A DNA stretch of 64,000 nt from Siphlonurus alternatus. Its lineage: Eukaryota; Arthropoda; Insecta; Ephemeroptera; Siphlonuridae. The DNA lies in assembly GCA_949825025.1 (NCBI GenBank), contig OX463786.1, positions 10,282,387-10,346,386 on the forward strand, written 5' to 3'. A program made the translations under genes and the position numbers. Shown here one piece after another: positions 18,205 through 32,641 of this stretch; position 1 is the stretch's first letter, and every line of letters starts with the position of its first letter. The notes beneath the pieces were generated by a model. The model was not told the origin of the DNA, searched no databases, and saw only the letters and a list, made by a program, of their open reading frames with translations.

Positions 18205-18618
18205 TTACATGGCAATGAATTCGATGTCAAAACATCTGCCTAACATTCCTTTGAACATAAGCATTACAGTAGGGGCACTGGCATTGTATTCATCAATGTT
18301 TTCAGCTGCAAATTCTGTGCCATCAAGCCTACTTGGTAGGAAATATTTACACATCTTGCCATTTACATTTAAGGTGGCGATCATAGTTTCTCCGTAGCCA
18401 AATTGGGAAGGCTTGGTCTCCAACTTCACGATGGGGAAAGGGACGTTGGCTTCTAACTCCTTCAGGGATTTAGTAGAGTTGAGGTGTCCAAGCTGCTGCA
18501 GCTTTGTGAGAAATGAGGACTGAAACATAAAAAGAATATATTGTAATATTTAGTTTTATGATATACTCTAAATAATTTTTTCAAGTAGTTCATAATGTTT
18601 ACTTACCGGCGGTGACAT
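18205..18618 (-). CDS. Spliced 108-residue Polinton protein, possible OB-fold
   Basis: The minus-strand gene joins 18607-18618 (ATG TCA CCG CCG) to 18205-18519 across an 87-bp phase-0 intron with GTAAGT at its start and 'tttatgtttcag' at its end. Unspliced, the open frame would start at an ATG (18528) inside the intron end. The 108-residue product has a basic N-terminal helix, then a beta-rich part (FPIVKLETKPSQFGYGETMI, NGKMCKYFLPSRL). The 'KFG...A.L......FLP.R' pattern recalls small OB-fold-like proteins that I believe occur in other Polintons. A single-strand DNA-binding role would suit protein-primed replication but is inference. A TATA box lies about 100 bp upstream. Confidence 0.8.
18520..18606 (-). 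other. 87-bp GT-AG intron
   Basis: The donor is CCG|GTAAGT (ending at 18606) and the acceptor is TTTCAG (ending at 18520). The T-rich stretch before the acceptor is short. Removing the intron keeps the frame and gives the upstream promoter a start codon. Confidence 0.75.
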
Positions 18619-18718
18619 TATGTACTGTAGTATTGAGTTTGAAGAGCAGAGAGTTCAGACGAAGTGAACAGAGCAAATACTGAAGACTGAATGTGGATCT
18701 GCCTCATAAACGTGGCAG

Positions 18719-18726
18719 TATTTATA
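18719..18726 (-). promoter_or_regulatory. TATA box of the right, inward-facing promoter
   Basis: TATAAATA on the minus strand lies 101 bp before the ATG at 18618. A TCAGTC initiator-like motif sits near 18685-18690, a little farther from the TATA box than usual. Confidence 0.6.
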
Positions 18727-18894
18727 CCAAAAATTTGGCTGAATCAGCTATGAACTTCAGAAAATAAACAAACGCATAAGGCTCATTTTCATATACCTTA
18801 ACAATTTTTGGTCACGTGACATTTAAAAAATAAAGCCTTGGTGATATTCGCTGTGTTGTGACGTCAATATATATATATATATGTATTTTTATAA

Positions 18895-19173
18895 AAAATT
18901 TACATCAATCAATAATTTCAGTATCGATCGGATGATTAAAAAAATAATAAAATTAATTTATCAATAAATCAATAATCAATTTATTGATTATCGATCGATA
19001 GATGTATTGGTTCCAATAGCCATTCAATCGATCATGCCCCCCCCCCCCCCCCCCCCAATCAATGTATTGATGATAGAGTGACAGCTCATGTCGTCACATC
19101 CTGTGACGTCACAGGATGTGACGTCACGTGATCCCTTGATCCCCAAAGGCAGGAATGGCTACCCTAATCTACT
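18895..19173 (-). repeat. Polinton right terminal inverted repeat
   Basis: It is the reverse complement of 3723-4002 with few changes. It ends CTAATCTACT and repeats the 22-bp palindrome (19097-19118). Its homopolymer is 20 C (19037-19056), against 18 G on the left. Confidence 0.95.
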
Positions 19174-19179
19174 GTGATC
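19174..19179. repeat. Polinton target site duplication, right copy (GTGATC)
   Basis: This perfect copy of the left hexamer fixes the element's right end at 19173. Confidence 0.95.
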
Positions 19180-19521
19180 CATTGAAACAATTATAGGAGT
19201 GGGCTGCCAAGGTAGACAGAACTGACCTATCTTTTCGTGCAATTTTTTCCTTTTAGTTAAAAAAAATTCTTTGGTTATTTTAAATAAATATTATTCACAA
19301 TAAATCACATTGGCCGTCAAAATCAACTAAGTTTTCTTCGTGAATGTTCGTGAGGACTTCGGATTTTGTTCGGTCAGTGAATTTCTTCAATACAAATGCT
19401 TATAACAATGACTTTTTCAAGACATTATTAACATGATGAAAAACATATTAAATATGACGGGTGACTCCCGAGTTGAAATAAATTTCATCTTGATCTTCCA
19501 TCTTTTGTTTTATCTTGAGTT

Positions 19522-19562
19522 TCATCTTTTATTCGCTTCTTAAAAGCGAATAAAAGATGAAA
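19522..19562. repeat. Palindrome around TTCGCTT/AAGCGAA
   Basis: 'catcttttattcgctt' is followed by a 4-5-nt loop and its exact reverse complement. It may be a small fold-back remnant or a hairpin. Confidence 0.8.
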
Positions 19563-19804
19563 GATTCCTCTCGTCATTTTTCCTCTTTTTGAGCAAAAAA
19601 ATGTTGAAAATATTATCTCCATTTTATCCTCACTTTGAGCGAGGAAGATATTTAAGATGTGTTTTAGAGGTAAAAAGATTAGGTTTAGACGTGTAAAGGA
19701 TGAGTTTATAAGAAGAAAATTTTCAACTAGGACCACATTTTTAATATAAATTTAGTGAAAGAATTTGTTGGCAGAGGTTCAGACATATCTTATACTAAAC
19801 TTAT

Positions 19805-19872
19805 TTAGTTGAACTTTTTCCTCCATTTCGTTGCTTTCTTTTATTAAGCAACGAATTGGAGGAAAAAGTTTA
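19805..19872. repeat. Short inverted repeat
   Basis: 'agttgaactttttcctccattt' and a complementary arm ending near 19872 flank a short centre with 'cgttgctt/aagcaacg'. The arms are nearly perfect over about 30 bp. Confidence 0.75.
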
Positions 19873-20042
19873 ACTAAATATGAGTAAGGTATTTTTAATA
19901 TAATTATATACTGTATATATACATAGGTATTAAATAGGTAATTATATTGTCAACAAAGGTTGCTTTTCCTGAATAGATTTTTTATTACTATTATTTCAGG
20001 ATTTCTTATTGAAATAAGTTTCAAATAATTGTTTTAACAATT

Positions 20043-20044
<2 letters not shown>

Positions 20045-20122
<78 letters not shown>

Positions 20123-20125
20123 TTT
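20045..20125. repeat. (TTTA)n microsatellite
   Basis: About 80 bp of a four-base repeat with very few interruptions. Confidence 0.95.
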
Positions 20126-21467
20126 TCTCCATAACTGAACCTGATTATAGGATACTGGTCACTAATGTGACTTAATTTAAAGATTTTAAATTTTCGGCTC
20201 TTCGTGGACCTGTTGCTTAGGATTTTGTAGTTCCCTTCTAAACCAGAAGGACGGCCATAACCAGTCCATCTCAACATTTGCCTTTGTGTTGCAATTGTGA
20301 CTGAAGAAACCATGGAAACCTAGTCAGGATGGTCGGCAATTGATGAATGATGCATCAATCACCTCCCGCATGCATGAATGTTTCTTTCATAGCTATATAT
20401 ATATATATATATGAAAAAATCCTGGGATTGAACTCGCGACTCTAACATTATATTGAATGAAAATACTTTGAAATTGTACTAGGCGTAATTTTTATATACA
20501 CAATATTAATTTTCAATTACGAAAATCATATTGACATTACGGATAATTCTATTCTGTCAGCAATGGAAATCTGTATTTATACATTAATTATGTACTTTAA
20601 AAAACATAACGTAATATAAATTTATTGGCGTTCAAAATGATAGGGAAATTTTAAAGCATAAATATATGTAATATTTTACGACGATAAACTAATTTTGTGT
20701 GTTATATTACATAATATTATATAGTTTATTTTATTGGACGATGGTTGACACACACACACACACACACAACCATGATGATGGCATTCAGTTATTGATTTAT
20801 CGACGTTTTATTATCAACTTTCCTGCCTCCATTAATTTATATGACACACGTTTATAAATATAACATTTCCCAGTAAACAAATATTGTCAAAAACATGTTG
20901 TTTAAAGAACCAGATACTGTATTACTTTTTTTAAATAGACAGAAACATGAAATTTGCACGTATAGTATGAGACACAATATAATATGTCAAAAACTTAAAT
21001 AATATTATATGTGATACAGTAAAAAATGTTATTATTAAATTAATTTTTCTTGTTACATTATTATTAAGTTTAATAGAATGTCATACCGTCCAGGTTACAT
21101 TAACTGCCCTGTAGGTCGCTACAGAACACATAATATTCTTCAAGATAATAAAATTACATAAAATTTTTACCAAAATCCTTATAAATATATTCTAAAATTT
21201 TGTTAAAAAATATTTAATTTTGCATAGGATTTTTCATCGTATAATTCATACTTATATACGAGCTATAGTAATTGTAATTCAATTGAAACTGAATGTTTAA
21301 AAATTCAAATTTTAATGTTTAATAAGTTTATCTATTCCCTAGTTTATAAATTATGTTTATAACTCATTCTTTACATATCTAAACCTAATCTTTTATTACG
21401 TCTTTTTACCTCAAAAACATATCTTTATTCTTTCTAACTTAAAATAAGGATGAAATGGAGACAAAAT

Positions 21468-21605
21468 TGGGTGGTATTCACGAAGACTTAAGGAGTGTTT
21501 TAAGGAGAGATATTTTCATGATTTTCTTACCTGTTACCTGATATAAAAAACGCTTCTTAAAATATCTCTCCCTTAAACGCTCCTTAACTCTTCGTGAATA
21601 CCAAT
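21468..21605. repeat. Fold-back family I ('ggtattcacgaag' ends)
   Basis: It begins 'ggtattcacgaagactta' and ends with 'tcttcgtgaatacc'. The arms continue through 'aaggagtgttttaa' and its complement. Related hairpins with 'ttcacgaa...ttcgtgaa' ends lie near 30972, 31281 and 55487. Confidence 0.75.
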
Positions 21606-22521
21606 CAAAATATTTCTAACATTTCATGCTCAATAAGAGAAAGAAGACGTAATCTGGATTGTATCCTTCCTTTTTCCTCGGAGTTTATTTAAAAAACCGA
21701 GAGGAGAGACTTTATAAAAGTGAATAAAAGATGAAAATTATTTTAACTCTAGTTGAATAAATTATTAGTTTATTATTTTTAATGTTTTTTTCTTTCTTTC
21801 TTTTTAAAAGAGGAAAGAGGTAATTAAGTTACAAATTAGGAGTGAGAGAGAGAGAGAGAGAGAGAAGAAATCTAAAAATAGGATGTAATTTAAAACATTT
21901 AAAATGGTGAATGACCTTTACATGTTTATAAAAAAATTGTAGCTCCCAGACATTTTCAGTTATAGACTAAATAAACAAAGACCTTTGTCACATATTATAT
22001 TATGTGGGTGTTATACAGAAATAAAAGTGAACGCTATTTCCTTATCTTCTCATGTATATACAGCAAACATCGTGCAAAGAGCGCGTCGAACGAACAAGGA
22101 AAAGTAGTACAGCTTAGTATTTCAACCAATCACAGTACAGCAGGAAAGTTCAGCCAATTTTTTTGTATATAAATATATACACCTGTTGTGTCTTTTTTTT
22201 ATAATGTTTTTTATGTACTGGTTTACATACCTTTGTAATGTATATTAGAAAAAGTTATTTTTATTAAATTACTTTTTCCTGTTTAATTTAGTTTACTAAT
22301 TTTTTTAACCACATAATAATTAAAATTTAATTAACAAATCTTTATTAATATATTTTTAATAAAAATTATTTAATAACGGTAATTAACTATTGTAAAAAAA
22401 TCCTAAAATAAAGTAAAATTAATCACAAATTTATTTGTATTAATTTATGATATTTATTATAGTTTAGCAAGGCTATTTTACGAGGGAAGTCAGTATTTCC
22501 ATATTTTTATGTTTATCATAC

Positions 22522-22775
22522 AATTTCGCAAGCTCATTGGGAACGCCTTGCCACGACCTGTAAATCCATTCCGGCAATTACCTATAATTGAGGAAACGTG
22601 GAAACCTCAGCCAGGATGGACGCTACAACTTTCATTAATGAATCGGAAGTGCAATTGTCCAAAGCCAGGGGAACCACATAGTGGAAGAGCGCAGCGATTT
22701 ACCCCTGGGTGGGAAACGTGATTTTTGTTGAAAATGGTCACCCATCCAACTACTAACCACACTCGACGTATCATT
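22522..22775 (-). mobile_element. 5S-rRNA-derived SINE copy
   Basis: Read on the minus strand, it contains 'ggttagtagttggatgggtgacc', the 3' part of 5S rRNA including box C. The family body follows (cacgtttcccaccc, tggttcccctggctttgga, gtccatcctggctgaggtttccacg). Both ends are truncated or diverged. The open frame across it is meaningless. Confidence 0.8.
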
Positions 22776-22936
22776 ACCCACTACAATAATATACATTAGT
22801 AATAAGTATTAACAATATCCTACTCCAACGGTTACTAATTCAAAAATAATCATAAAACTTATCAAACGTACTCATTAGCTAATTTATGATATATGAATTA
22901 TATAATTATGGTTTCCTTATTAAATTTTAATCAACA

Positions 22937-23254
22937 AATGGAGTATTGTCCTCAATTTTTTTTATTGCAGAAATGGATAGAGGGTGAAAAGTTATGCTGC
23001 CCTGATTTTTTTCAGATTTTTTAGAGAACTATTTTTAAAAAATTATTGAAAGTCCTTTACGTGACGTCACGAGACGCCGGTCCTTAAGAAAAAGATAGGA
23101 CTTGCCGCCGCGTGACGTCACAAAAAGGATTTTCAAACAATTTTTAAAAATAGTTCCAGTTCTCAAAAAAATCTGAAAAAAAATCAGGGTAGCATAACTT
23201 TGCACCCTCTATCCATTTCTGCAATAAAAAAAAAATTGAGGACAATACTCCATT
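22937..23254. repeat. Fold-back family A copy
   Basis: The ends are inverted repeats, aATGGAGTATTGTCCTCAAT and its complement. Long arms contain 'gcagaaatggatagagggtg' and its complement around a TGACGTCA-bearing centre. Other copies are at 44575 and 60774. No coding capacity is visible. Confidence 0.85.
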
Positions 23255-24705
23255 AACGAACTAATTAAATATTATCTGGTGTATTTATTATTGTAAAGTA
23301 ATTTAATTGTGATATCAAAAGGTAAGATGTAATGTCTGAAACGTTTTTATTGCATGGAGTTTAACTAATTAGTTTATTAATTACAAAAATAATTATAATA
23401 TACAAATCTAATGCAAGTTGTTAAATTTAGTTTCAATTTACTTGTTAACGAGGATTCCTTTATGAAATCAATAATATGAATTACAAATTAATTTAAACAA
23501 CTTGAATTTATCAAAAAAAAATATTTGATATAAATCAAATGAATTCAAATAATTTATTAATCTTCCTAGAAGACAAGTCACAGAGAATAGAATTTAAGAA
23601 ATTTAAACCAACATTTTGTTCTACAGCTTGTACAGTTTTAAATATTAAACTTCTTCTATTTTATTTTTAATTATACAAACAAAAAATCTGAAGTGATTAT
23701 AACAAAAAATATCATGAAATATCCAACTTATTTTAATAAAAGCAGAAAGAAATATTTAAAGTTATATTTTAAGTAAATAATTCTTAGATCCTACAGGTTA
23801 CATATTATATAAATTATAAAATAATTATAATATACAAATATAAAATATTCTCTGCTAGCAGTATAAATTTAATATTATAAGCCCGTCTATTTTGCTTGTT
23901 TTTTTATACTATATTTGTATAAAAATTTTATGATATATATTTTAACAATTTTACTAATTTCCAGAATATTAAATATATTCGTTATGACTCTGCTTAATAA
24001 ATACTTTCGACCTTACGTCCATAGTACATAGAGATGAAAATCGAGTACAGAAAATCTACACCAGTTCACGGTTTATTAACAGACCTCTTTGTGTACTATT
24101 AAAGGTAATTGTATCATTAAGGATGTAAGTTTTTTACCTGACATTTATGACGTCAGACCTCATAATAAATTTACTACGGGAAATACCTTTCTCGTTTACA
24201 AGTTTTTTTATGTAATTTTTTGTAGCTATATTACACAGCGCTCCCTTTCATCACTGATAATATGCAATCAACAAGTTGTTATCGCATACATGAATATGAA
24301 GAACATGATTTTTATTGATAATGCAATACTAGTACATACTGGACTTACTTTTATAATATATATTTGTGTATATATACTATAAAAAATAATTTTCTTATTT
24401 TTTTTGTATTCTTGTTTTACTATAGGTGAATAGACACTGTGTATATTATAGTGAGTGATTAGGTTTGTTTTTGAAGCCGTTTCTATTTGCCCCATAAGCT
24501 TTCATATTTTTTTTCCTCATTGTTCTATTATTGTATTGGTATTATTAGATTTAATGAAATAAAATTCAATATGAATATCCTTTGCACGAAAAAGTTATTT
24601 ACTAATATTATTATATGTATCACAATGTTGAATAATAACATCAAAGCTGAAAAAAAATGGAACTTTTCAGAGGCAAGGAACGTACGTTATTTTAATGGAC
24701 AACCT
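23255..24705. other. Host DNA without a supported gene
   Basis: Very AT-rich. Open frames at 24089-24382 and 24487-24711 have no recognisable motif, and the second ends inside a fold-back. I see no splice-linked exons. Confidence 0.5.
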
Positions 24706-25001
24706 TCATGAAAATTTTTTATTGCAAAGAGGACCTCGAGTTATTAATTGTCAATTTTTTATATTTTTTTGAACCTTCTAACACCCTTAAAATCGTGCTG
24801 CAAAACGCTGTGACGTCATAGTCATGCAAATATTTAGCACGCAAGCATATAGGGAAGAATGTTGCATGACTATGACGTCACAGCGTCTTTCCCCTCGGTT
24901 TTGAGGGTGTTAGAGGGTTAAAAAAAATTGAAAATAATTGACAGTACATAACTGAGGTCCTCTCCAAATATGCAATAAAAAATTTTCATGAAGGTTGTCC
25001 A
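24706..25001. repeat. Fold-back family F
   Basis: The ends are TGGACAACCTTCATGAAAAT and its complement. Inner arms contain 'tctaacaccctt...' against 'agggtgttaga' and 'gctgtgacgtcatagtcatgca' against its complement. Degenerate relatives of the centre lie near 49890-50000 and 59880-59970. Confidence 0.85.
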
Positions 25002-26954
25002 AAGCATGGGCTGCAAAGGGAAATTTTTAGACGTGACTGTACCTCATGTGATAATATTTTAATGAATAGTAAATAATCTAAATAAAATGGTATCAAATAT
25101 TTCGTAAAATACAAATTTTCACGTTAAATTTTGATCTACATGGTATGAATTGTGATTAAAATATTAAACGCAATTTTTCAACGCAACCAATTGTGAATCA
25201 ATTTATTATTTATTCAACAAGTCCTTTAATGGACAAATTGTAATCGATAGTTCAAAGTTATAAAATTGGGTCATCGAGTGGGTGTGTATCAATAATTGAG
25301 AGAATGAACAAAGCAGTAACGGTGATGACGGAAAAAAAATGTTCTTTAAAATGGTGACTACAATAAATAAAATGATTTAAAATATTATTTTAATAAAAAA
25401 CTAATGTAACTAAATATTTGTTTTATTTATAATATTACAACATTAAATTTACGTTTGCATGTTAAAAAAATATTCAAGTTTTATAAAAAAATTCAGTGTG
25501 TTTGCTTTATAAATATTATTTTCAAATCTTTTCTTTTTCTCTTTAAAATTATTCTGTCTGGAATCAGTAAAATAGTATGGAATCATGTGGAGGCGAGCGC
25601 TTGTTTGTTTTATAATTTAAACTATTAACACGTATTGTCATAATTAATTTAAGCTCTGTGGTGTTATGTATCTACATATATTATTCAAGTATAACTCAAC
25701 ATCATATAATTAATATATTATTATACCAAAATTTATTTAAAACTATTACTGCGTTTACACGACTCTCTGTTTTTAGTAACGCCTCTACTCAAGTGTTGTC
25801 AATATGTCAATAACCACGAATTTAATACCATCATGTAACAGTAGTTTTGTCAGTCCAATTAATTTTATTCTATTCAGTTGGTAAATATAATATAAGCTTA
25901 TAAGAAGAAAATTGACAGTAAAAAGTGTAATACTTAGAAATTTCAATCAAAAGGTTTATATATAGTTGAAATTGTTACAAATATTTCATTTCATCTGAAA
26001 TTTCTTAGAAGCGCTTTTATCAAAATTAATGATATGACGTTGGCGCTTTTTACAATAAAAGAGATTCTTTAAATTCCATGTTCTCTGTGGTACGTACCAA
26101 TTAAAATGAATTTTAAAAATAAAATGAAATGATATATTTTTATATGTGAATATATAATAAAAATATATCAAGGGATTATTAAATGCCTTTTTGAAATACA
26201 AAAATTCATTAATCAGCAAATGAAATTAAAGACAATTAAGTTATTTCAAAATTGTCAATATTGCCCTGCTTTTTTACACAGAAGACCATAATAAAAAATG
26301 CCTTCGCTATTAAATGTATTGATAAATTGAAATGCTATGTCACTTTATAAAAAGTATCTATAAGCTCTTCAAATGAGGATGTAAAAACAATTAAATGCAT
26401 TTGTAAAAAAGAGAATAACTACAAAATTGTTCTAGCCTTAATAAAAAATTTTAAACTTTACAATTGAGAAAAGTGCATTTACTACTTTTACAAATATCAA
26501 GGCAATGTAGTTATTACTTTTCCAATTCAGCAAATGAAATTAGCTTGCAAAATATATAATAAAATACTATAGTAGTATATAAACATTGCAAACGCGAATA
26601 TTATATAGGGTAAAAATAGACACTAAAAAGAATAATAAATCTTATCAGGTGTAGTAAACACTACCTAATTACCACTAACTTTAATAATATAAAAACTATT
26701 AAGTACACATATATGCATATGCTTGTTTAGTAATTATTATTGACACAAATGTACAAAAATATTGTTTATTACATCAAATTTTGTTCAAAACTGTACATTT
26801 TTATATGAATAATAATAATAATTAAATAAGCATAATATTATATATATATATTAAAGTCAATGTTAACTGTGGAATGCTACATAAAATAAATGATCGGCGA
26901 ACATAATCAAATGATATGTAAAATAAATAATAATGCTATAAATAATAAACATAC
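25002..26954. other. Host DNA without a supported gene
   Basis: Extremely AT-rich with no feature that I can support. If 26955-27044 is a real first exon, its downstream exons should lie in or beyond this stretch, but none is visible. Confidence 0.5.
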
Positions 26955-27044
26955 CTGTGAATTACATATTTCCTTAAAAGAATCATAATTTCTAATAGAT
27001 TTTGATGAAACTGCACGTCTTTCTATACAATCTGTAACTCTCAT
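26955..27044 (-). CDS. Candidate first coding exon of an unknown host gene
   Basis: On the minus strand, an ATG at 27044 opens 30 codons (MRVTDCIERRAVSSKSIRNY, then DSFKEICNSQ) ending exactly at CAG|GTATGT. Upstream (27060-27190) is a more GC-rich stretch with the motif 'gatccgctccgtggcgcggatc' and a TCAGTG initiator-like site, followed by a (GA)n run. I recognise no protein family and find no next exon, so this could be chance. Confidence 0.3.
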
Positions 27045-29637
<2,593 letters not shown>

Positions 29638-29961
29638 CGGGTCTTTCACCATACGTCACAAAACAATATGACGTCATAATTGTGTAGGCAAAACATTGTC
29701 AGCGACATAGCAGATACGTGTTAAAGTTGGTCTCGAAATTAATTTCTCCTGACGATTCGTATCATTTCTCGTAGAATTTTCTTTCATAAATGGTGACAAG
29801 AAGAACCAATGCTAGTGAAAAAAAATATTTGGCGACCAAAACTGTTATGAGAAAAGAGGTGTTGTGAGTTACGTTAACACGCACAGCATAGGATTTTAGA
29901 GTTTTCTGCCTACATCCCGAAGTTCTTCTGCTAGGTGTCTACTAGGGTAGAAAAACCCGCT
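29638..29961 (+). repeat. Fold-back family C copy, degenerate right end
   Basis: It starts CGGGTCTTTCACCATACGTC after a TATA and contains 'caatatgacgtcataattgtg' and 'gttaaagttggtctcgaaat'. The right end near 29950 departs from the family end (CATGAAATTACCG). Copies at 53040 and 61497 are more complete. Confidence 0.75.
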
Positions 29962-30971
29962 GATTTCGATCGTGTTACTAAAATTTATAACCAATCACTC
30001 CTTGACGCTCAAACTATGATATCACAGGCAGTTGTTGTGTGTTAATAATTAGGGAGTTTCTACGTCACAATTTTCAGGTTTGCGCGCAGGTTGCATACTT
30101 TGCCCCTATTCTAATAATCCCTTCAGAGTCCCCAAATTTGAGCTAAAAAAGTTGTAACTTAAGTCAAAAACTTATTGTTAATATGTACCCTATCATAATA
30201 TAGTAGCTAAATTAAAATTTGAGTTGTAAGAGAATTCCCCATTATGAATTTACTCTCTTTGCCTCTTGGAGCTGTAGATAATTAAAGAGAACTGCTGCCA
30301 GATAAAGAGGTGCATGGTATGTATTAAAATAAAAAAATAACGCTTTTCATTTATGTTAAGGATTTTTTACTGTGATGTTTGTTTGTGTATTGGTTGTATA
30401 TTTTGCCCTTTGACGTGTCTTACCCATGCATAATGCTTTAATTTTACTTGATATTAATATATGCATAAATGTATTTGGAATTGGACGAATAAAAAGAATT
30501 TGAATTTGACATGCATGGAGCTTAAATGTATGGAAAAAAAATTAATGGAAATCACATTTGTTATGTAGACTTATTGGATATGTTCCCAAAAGTAATTTCC
30601 GTGATAAACGAGATAGTTTTACTATACAAATTTTTTATCTCCAACTCATGAACTCGAATATCAATAACAAATATAAGCTCCTATACAGGCTGCTATAAAT
30701 TCAATTAGGTTATGCTCGGAGATGCTCGGAAATATTCGATTCGTGTTTGGCCAATTAGATTCTTCGTTACAAACTGTCAACCAATGAGCGAGGACATTAC
30801 AAACACGACGAAAACCTAATTAAATTAAATGTGTGTCAAAATATTATAATTTTGTGTCCAAGACTTTATTGAAACAGGTTTTTGTTGTTTTTCCAGCCCT
30901 CTCATTATCTATGATAAAAAGTTTTTAGATAAGTAGAAAAAAGGGTGTTTTTTGCTTGTCAACAAAACCAA
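29962..30971. other. Host DNA with a possible non-LTR 3' tail
   Basis: 'ggacgaataaaaagaatttgaatttga' near 30485 looks like the 3' end of a CR1/L2-type non-LTR element preceded by T-rich untranslated sequence. No coding remnant is recognisable. The rest shows nothing definite. Confidence 0.35.
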
Positions 30972-31102
30972 CAAGCGATATTCACGAAAGGAGTTATCCA
31001 GGTTTCTCACTAACCACGTTTAGGGTCATTGAATTAGTCTGTCGCTAACCGCGATTAGTGAGAAAGCTGGATTACTTTCTCGATAACTCTTTTGTGAATC
31101 GT
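30972..31102. repeat. Fold-back family I-like hairpin
   Basis: 'gatattcacgaaaggagttatcc' pairs with the complementary right end 'gataactcttttgtgaatcgtc'. Inner arms are 'aggtttctcactaacc' and its diverged complement. Confidence 0.7.
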
Positions 31103-31280
31103 CTCTTTTAAAATTGTGTCTCAGAAACATAAGTGTTTCGAATGCCACTTTTTGAGACATGACATTGGCAGTTTCAAAACACTTGTGAAATACCTATTTC
31201 TGAAAATATATAGTTCTTGATGAGATTTTCAGTATAGATAGAGCATGGATTACGATGTTTCTTGTATAAGATAAGCTTGG

Positions 31281-31440
31281 GCGTTATTCACGATCGAAGC
31301 ATTTGGCCAGGTTTCTAACCACGTTTAACTTAACCATACATTTAACTAGGTGGTTTAACACGTAAAACACGTATAGTTAAATGTGATTAAGCTAAACATG
31401 GTTAGAAACCTGGCTAAGTGCTTCGTGAATCGCACCCATT
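31281..31440. repeat. Fold-back family I-like hairpin, second copy
   Basis: 'ggcgttattcacgat...gaagcatttggccaggtttctaac' pairs with 'gttagaaacctggctaagtgcttcgtgaatcgcac'. It lies about 180 bp from the previous hairpin. Confidence 0.75.
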
Positions 31441-32608
31441 AATATAGTTTTATATTGGGTATAATATATTCACTGGTATTGACGATGAGAAACCGTCATC
31501 AAAGCAGTCTTCGGATATTTTTAAGACGGAAAGGAGGGTATAGATGGTTCTAAAGATTTAAAGACTTTTAATATCATACTTCCGTTTTTCCTTCTTAGAA
31601 AAACCTCCCTGCTTGCTCTTCAAAAACATTTTCCCTTTGTAGTCATGGATACACAGCATCCCCGTAAAGGAGCAAATCCTAACCGTTTCCATGACAACCA
31701 TGAACTCGCGCACCTCTTAACAGTACATGAAAGATATAATTTTGTTTCCTCTATGTTATTGTTATACATTTATAAGACTTTATTTGTGTTGATAGAAAAT
31801 TTTCTTGGAAACTTGTATTTAAAAAAATATCAACTTTTTTGTAATTTCATAGAAATGTTATATTAATTAAATTGAAGTAGGAGAATACTAATAAATTATT
31901 CATATTTTTACTTGGTTAATAAAAGGAAAATCTGCAGTGTTAATAATGAAAAAATTAATTAAGGTTACTTTACACGAATTTTTCTTTAATTAGAGTAATT
32001 TATATTTTATGCTTTAGCTATATATGTATTTACATTTTTTTATTTTAAATTCTAAAATTGTGAAATTTGCGAAAACCTCTAAAAATATTTCAATAAAAAG
32101 ACAATTTGTAAGTGTTTATGTTTTACTTAAATAACCTTTTAATTGACTACACAAATTTCAATGTGAGATAATATATAATTTTAACAATACTTAATGTTAA
32201 ATATTTTTAATTTCATTTTTAAAATCTAAAACAAGAAATTGTCAAATGATGGACTGGCGTCTAAATACGTAAAACTTCCATAATGTTTTAATTTAGAAAT
32301 ATGTTCTGTTTAAATTAATACATGAACTAATAAATTAAATGACTAAATCTAATACGTATCCTATAACATAAAATTAATGTTAAATTTCTCTTGGACACAT
32401 ATTTAGCTTATATATATAATGTATATTATATATATACTATATACTGTATAGACTTGTTGCCTTGAAAAATTATAACAACTCCCTGTGCACAGGGCATGAT
32501 TATTGATAAGGCTGCACAAATTGACATTTCCAAGGCAACGAATGTATTACCAAACAAGTTTAAACTTAATTAAAACGTATAAGAAAAAGTCTGAATATTT
32601 AATTTATT

Positions 32609-32641
<33 letters not shown>

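Larger units (their letters stand above)
3723..19173. mobile_element. Complete Polinton/Maverick element
   Basis: The element is 15,451 bp, has 280-bp terminal inverted repeats starting AGTAGATTAGGG, and is flanked by perfect GTGATC duplications. It holds the diagnostic Polinton set: protein-primed PolB, RVE-type integrase with chromodomain, FtsK/HerA-type packaging ATPase, adenovirus-type protease, and single- and double-jelly-roll capsid proteins. It also carries PLA2-domain, DUF8207-like, coiled-coil, BIR-domain and spliced small genes. All frames are open from a plausible start to a stop. I see no frameshift or internal stop, so it may be recently active or an integrated polintovirus. Host elements have not inserted into its genes. 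Confidence 0.97.
19180..22521. other. Host DNA without a gene, with short palindromes and repeats
   Basis: No coding signal is supported. Visible structures are a palindrome at 19522-19562, an inverted repeat at 19805-19872, a (TTTA)n run at 20045-20125, small (TA)n and (CA)n runs near 20395 and 20752, and a fold-back at 21468-21605. The sequence near 20285-20335 faintly resembles the SINE core. The remainder is AT-rich and unremarkable. Confidence 0.6.

Noticed and set aside
24487..24711. 74-codon frame next to a fold-back
   Set aside because: It ends within the family F terminus and has no recognisable domain.
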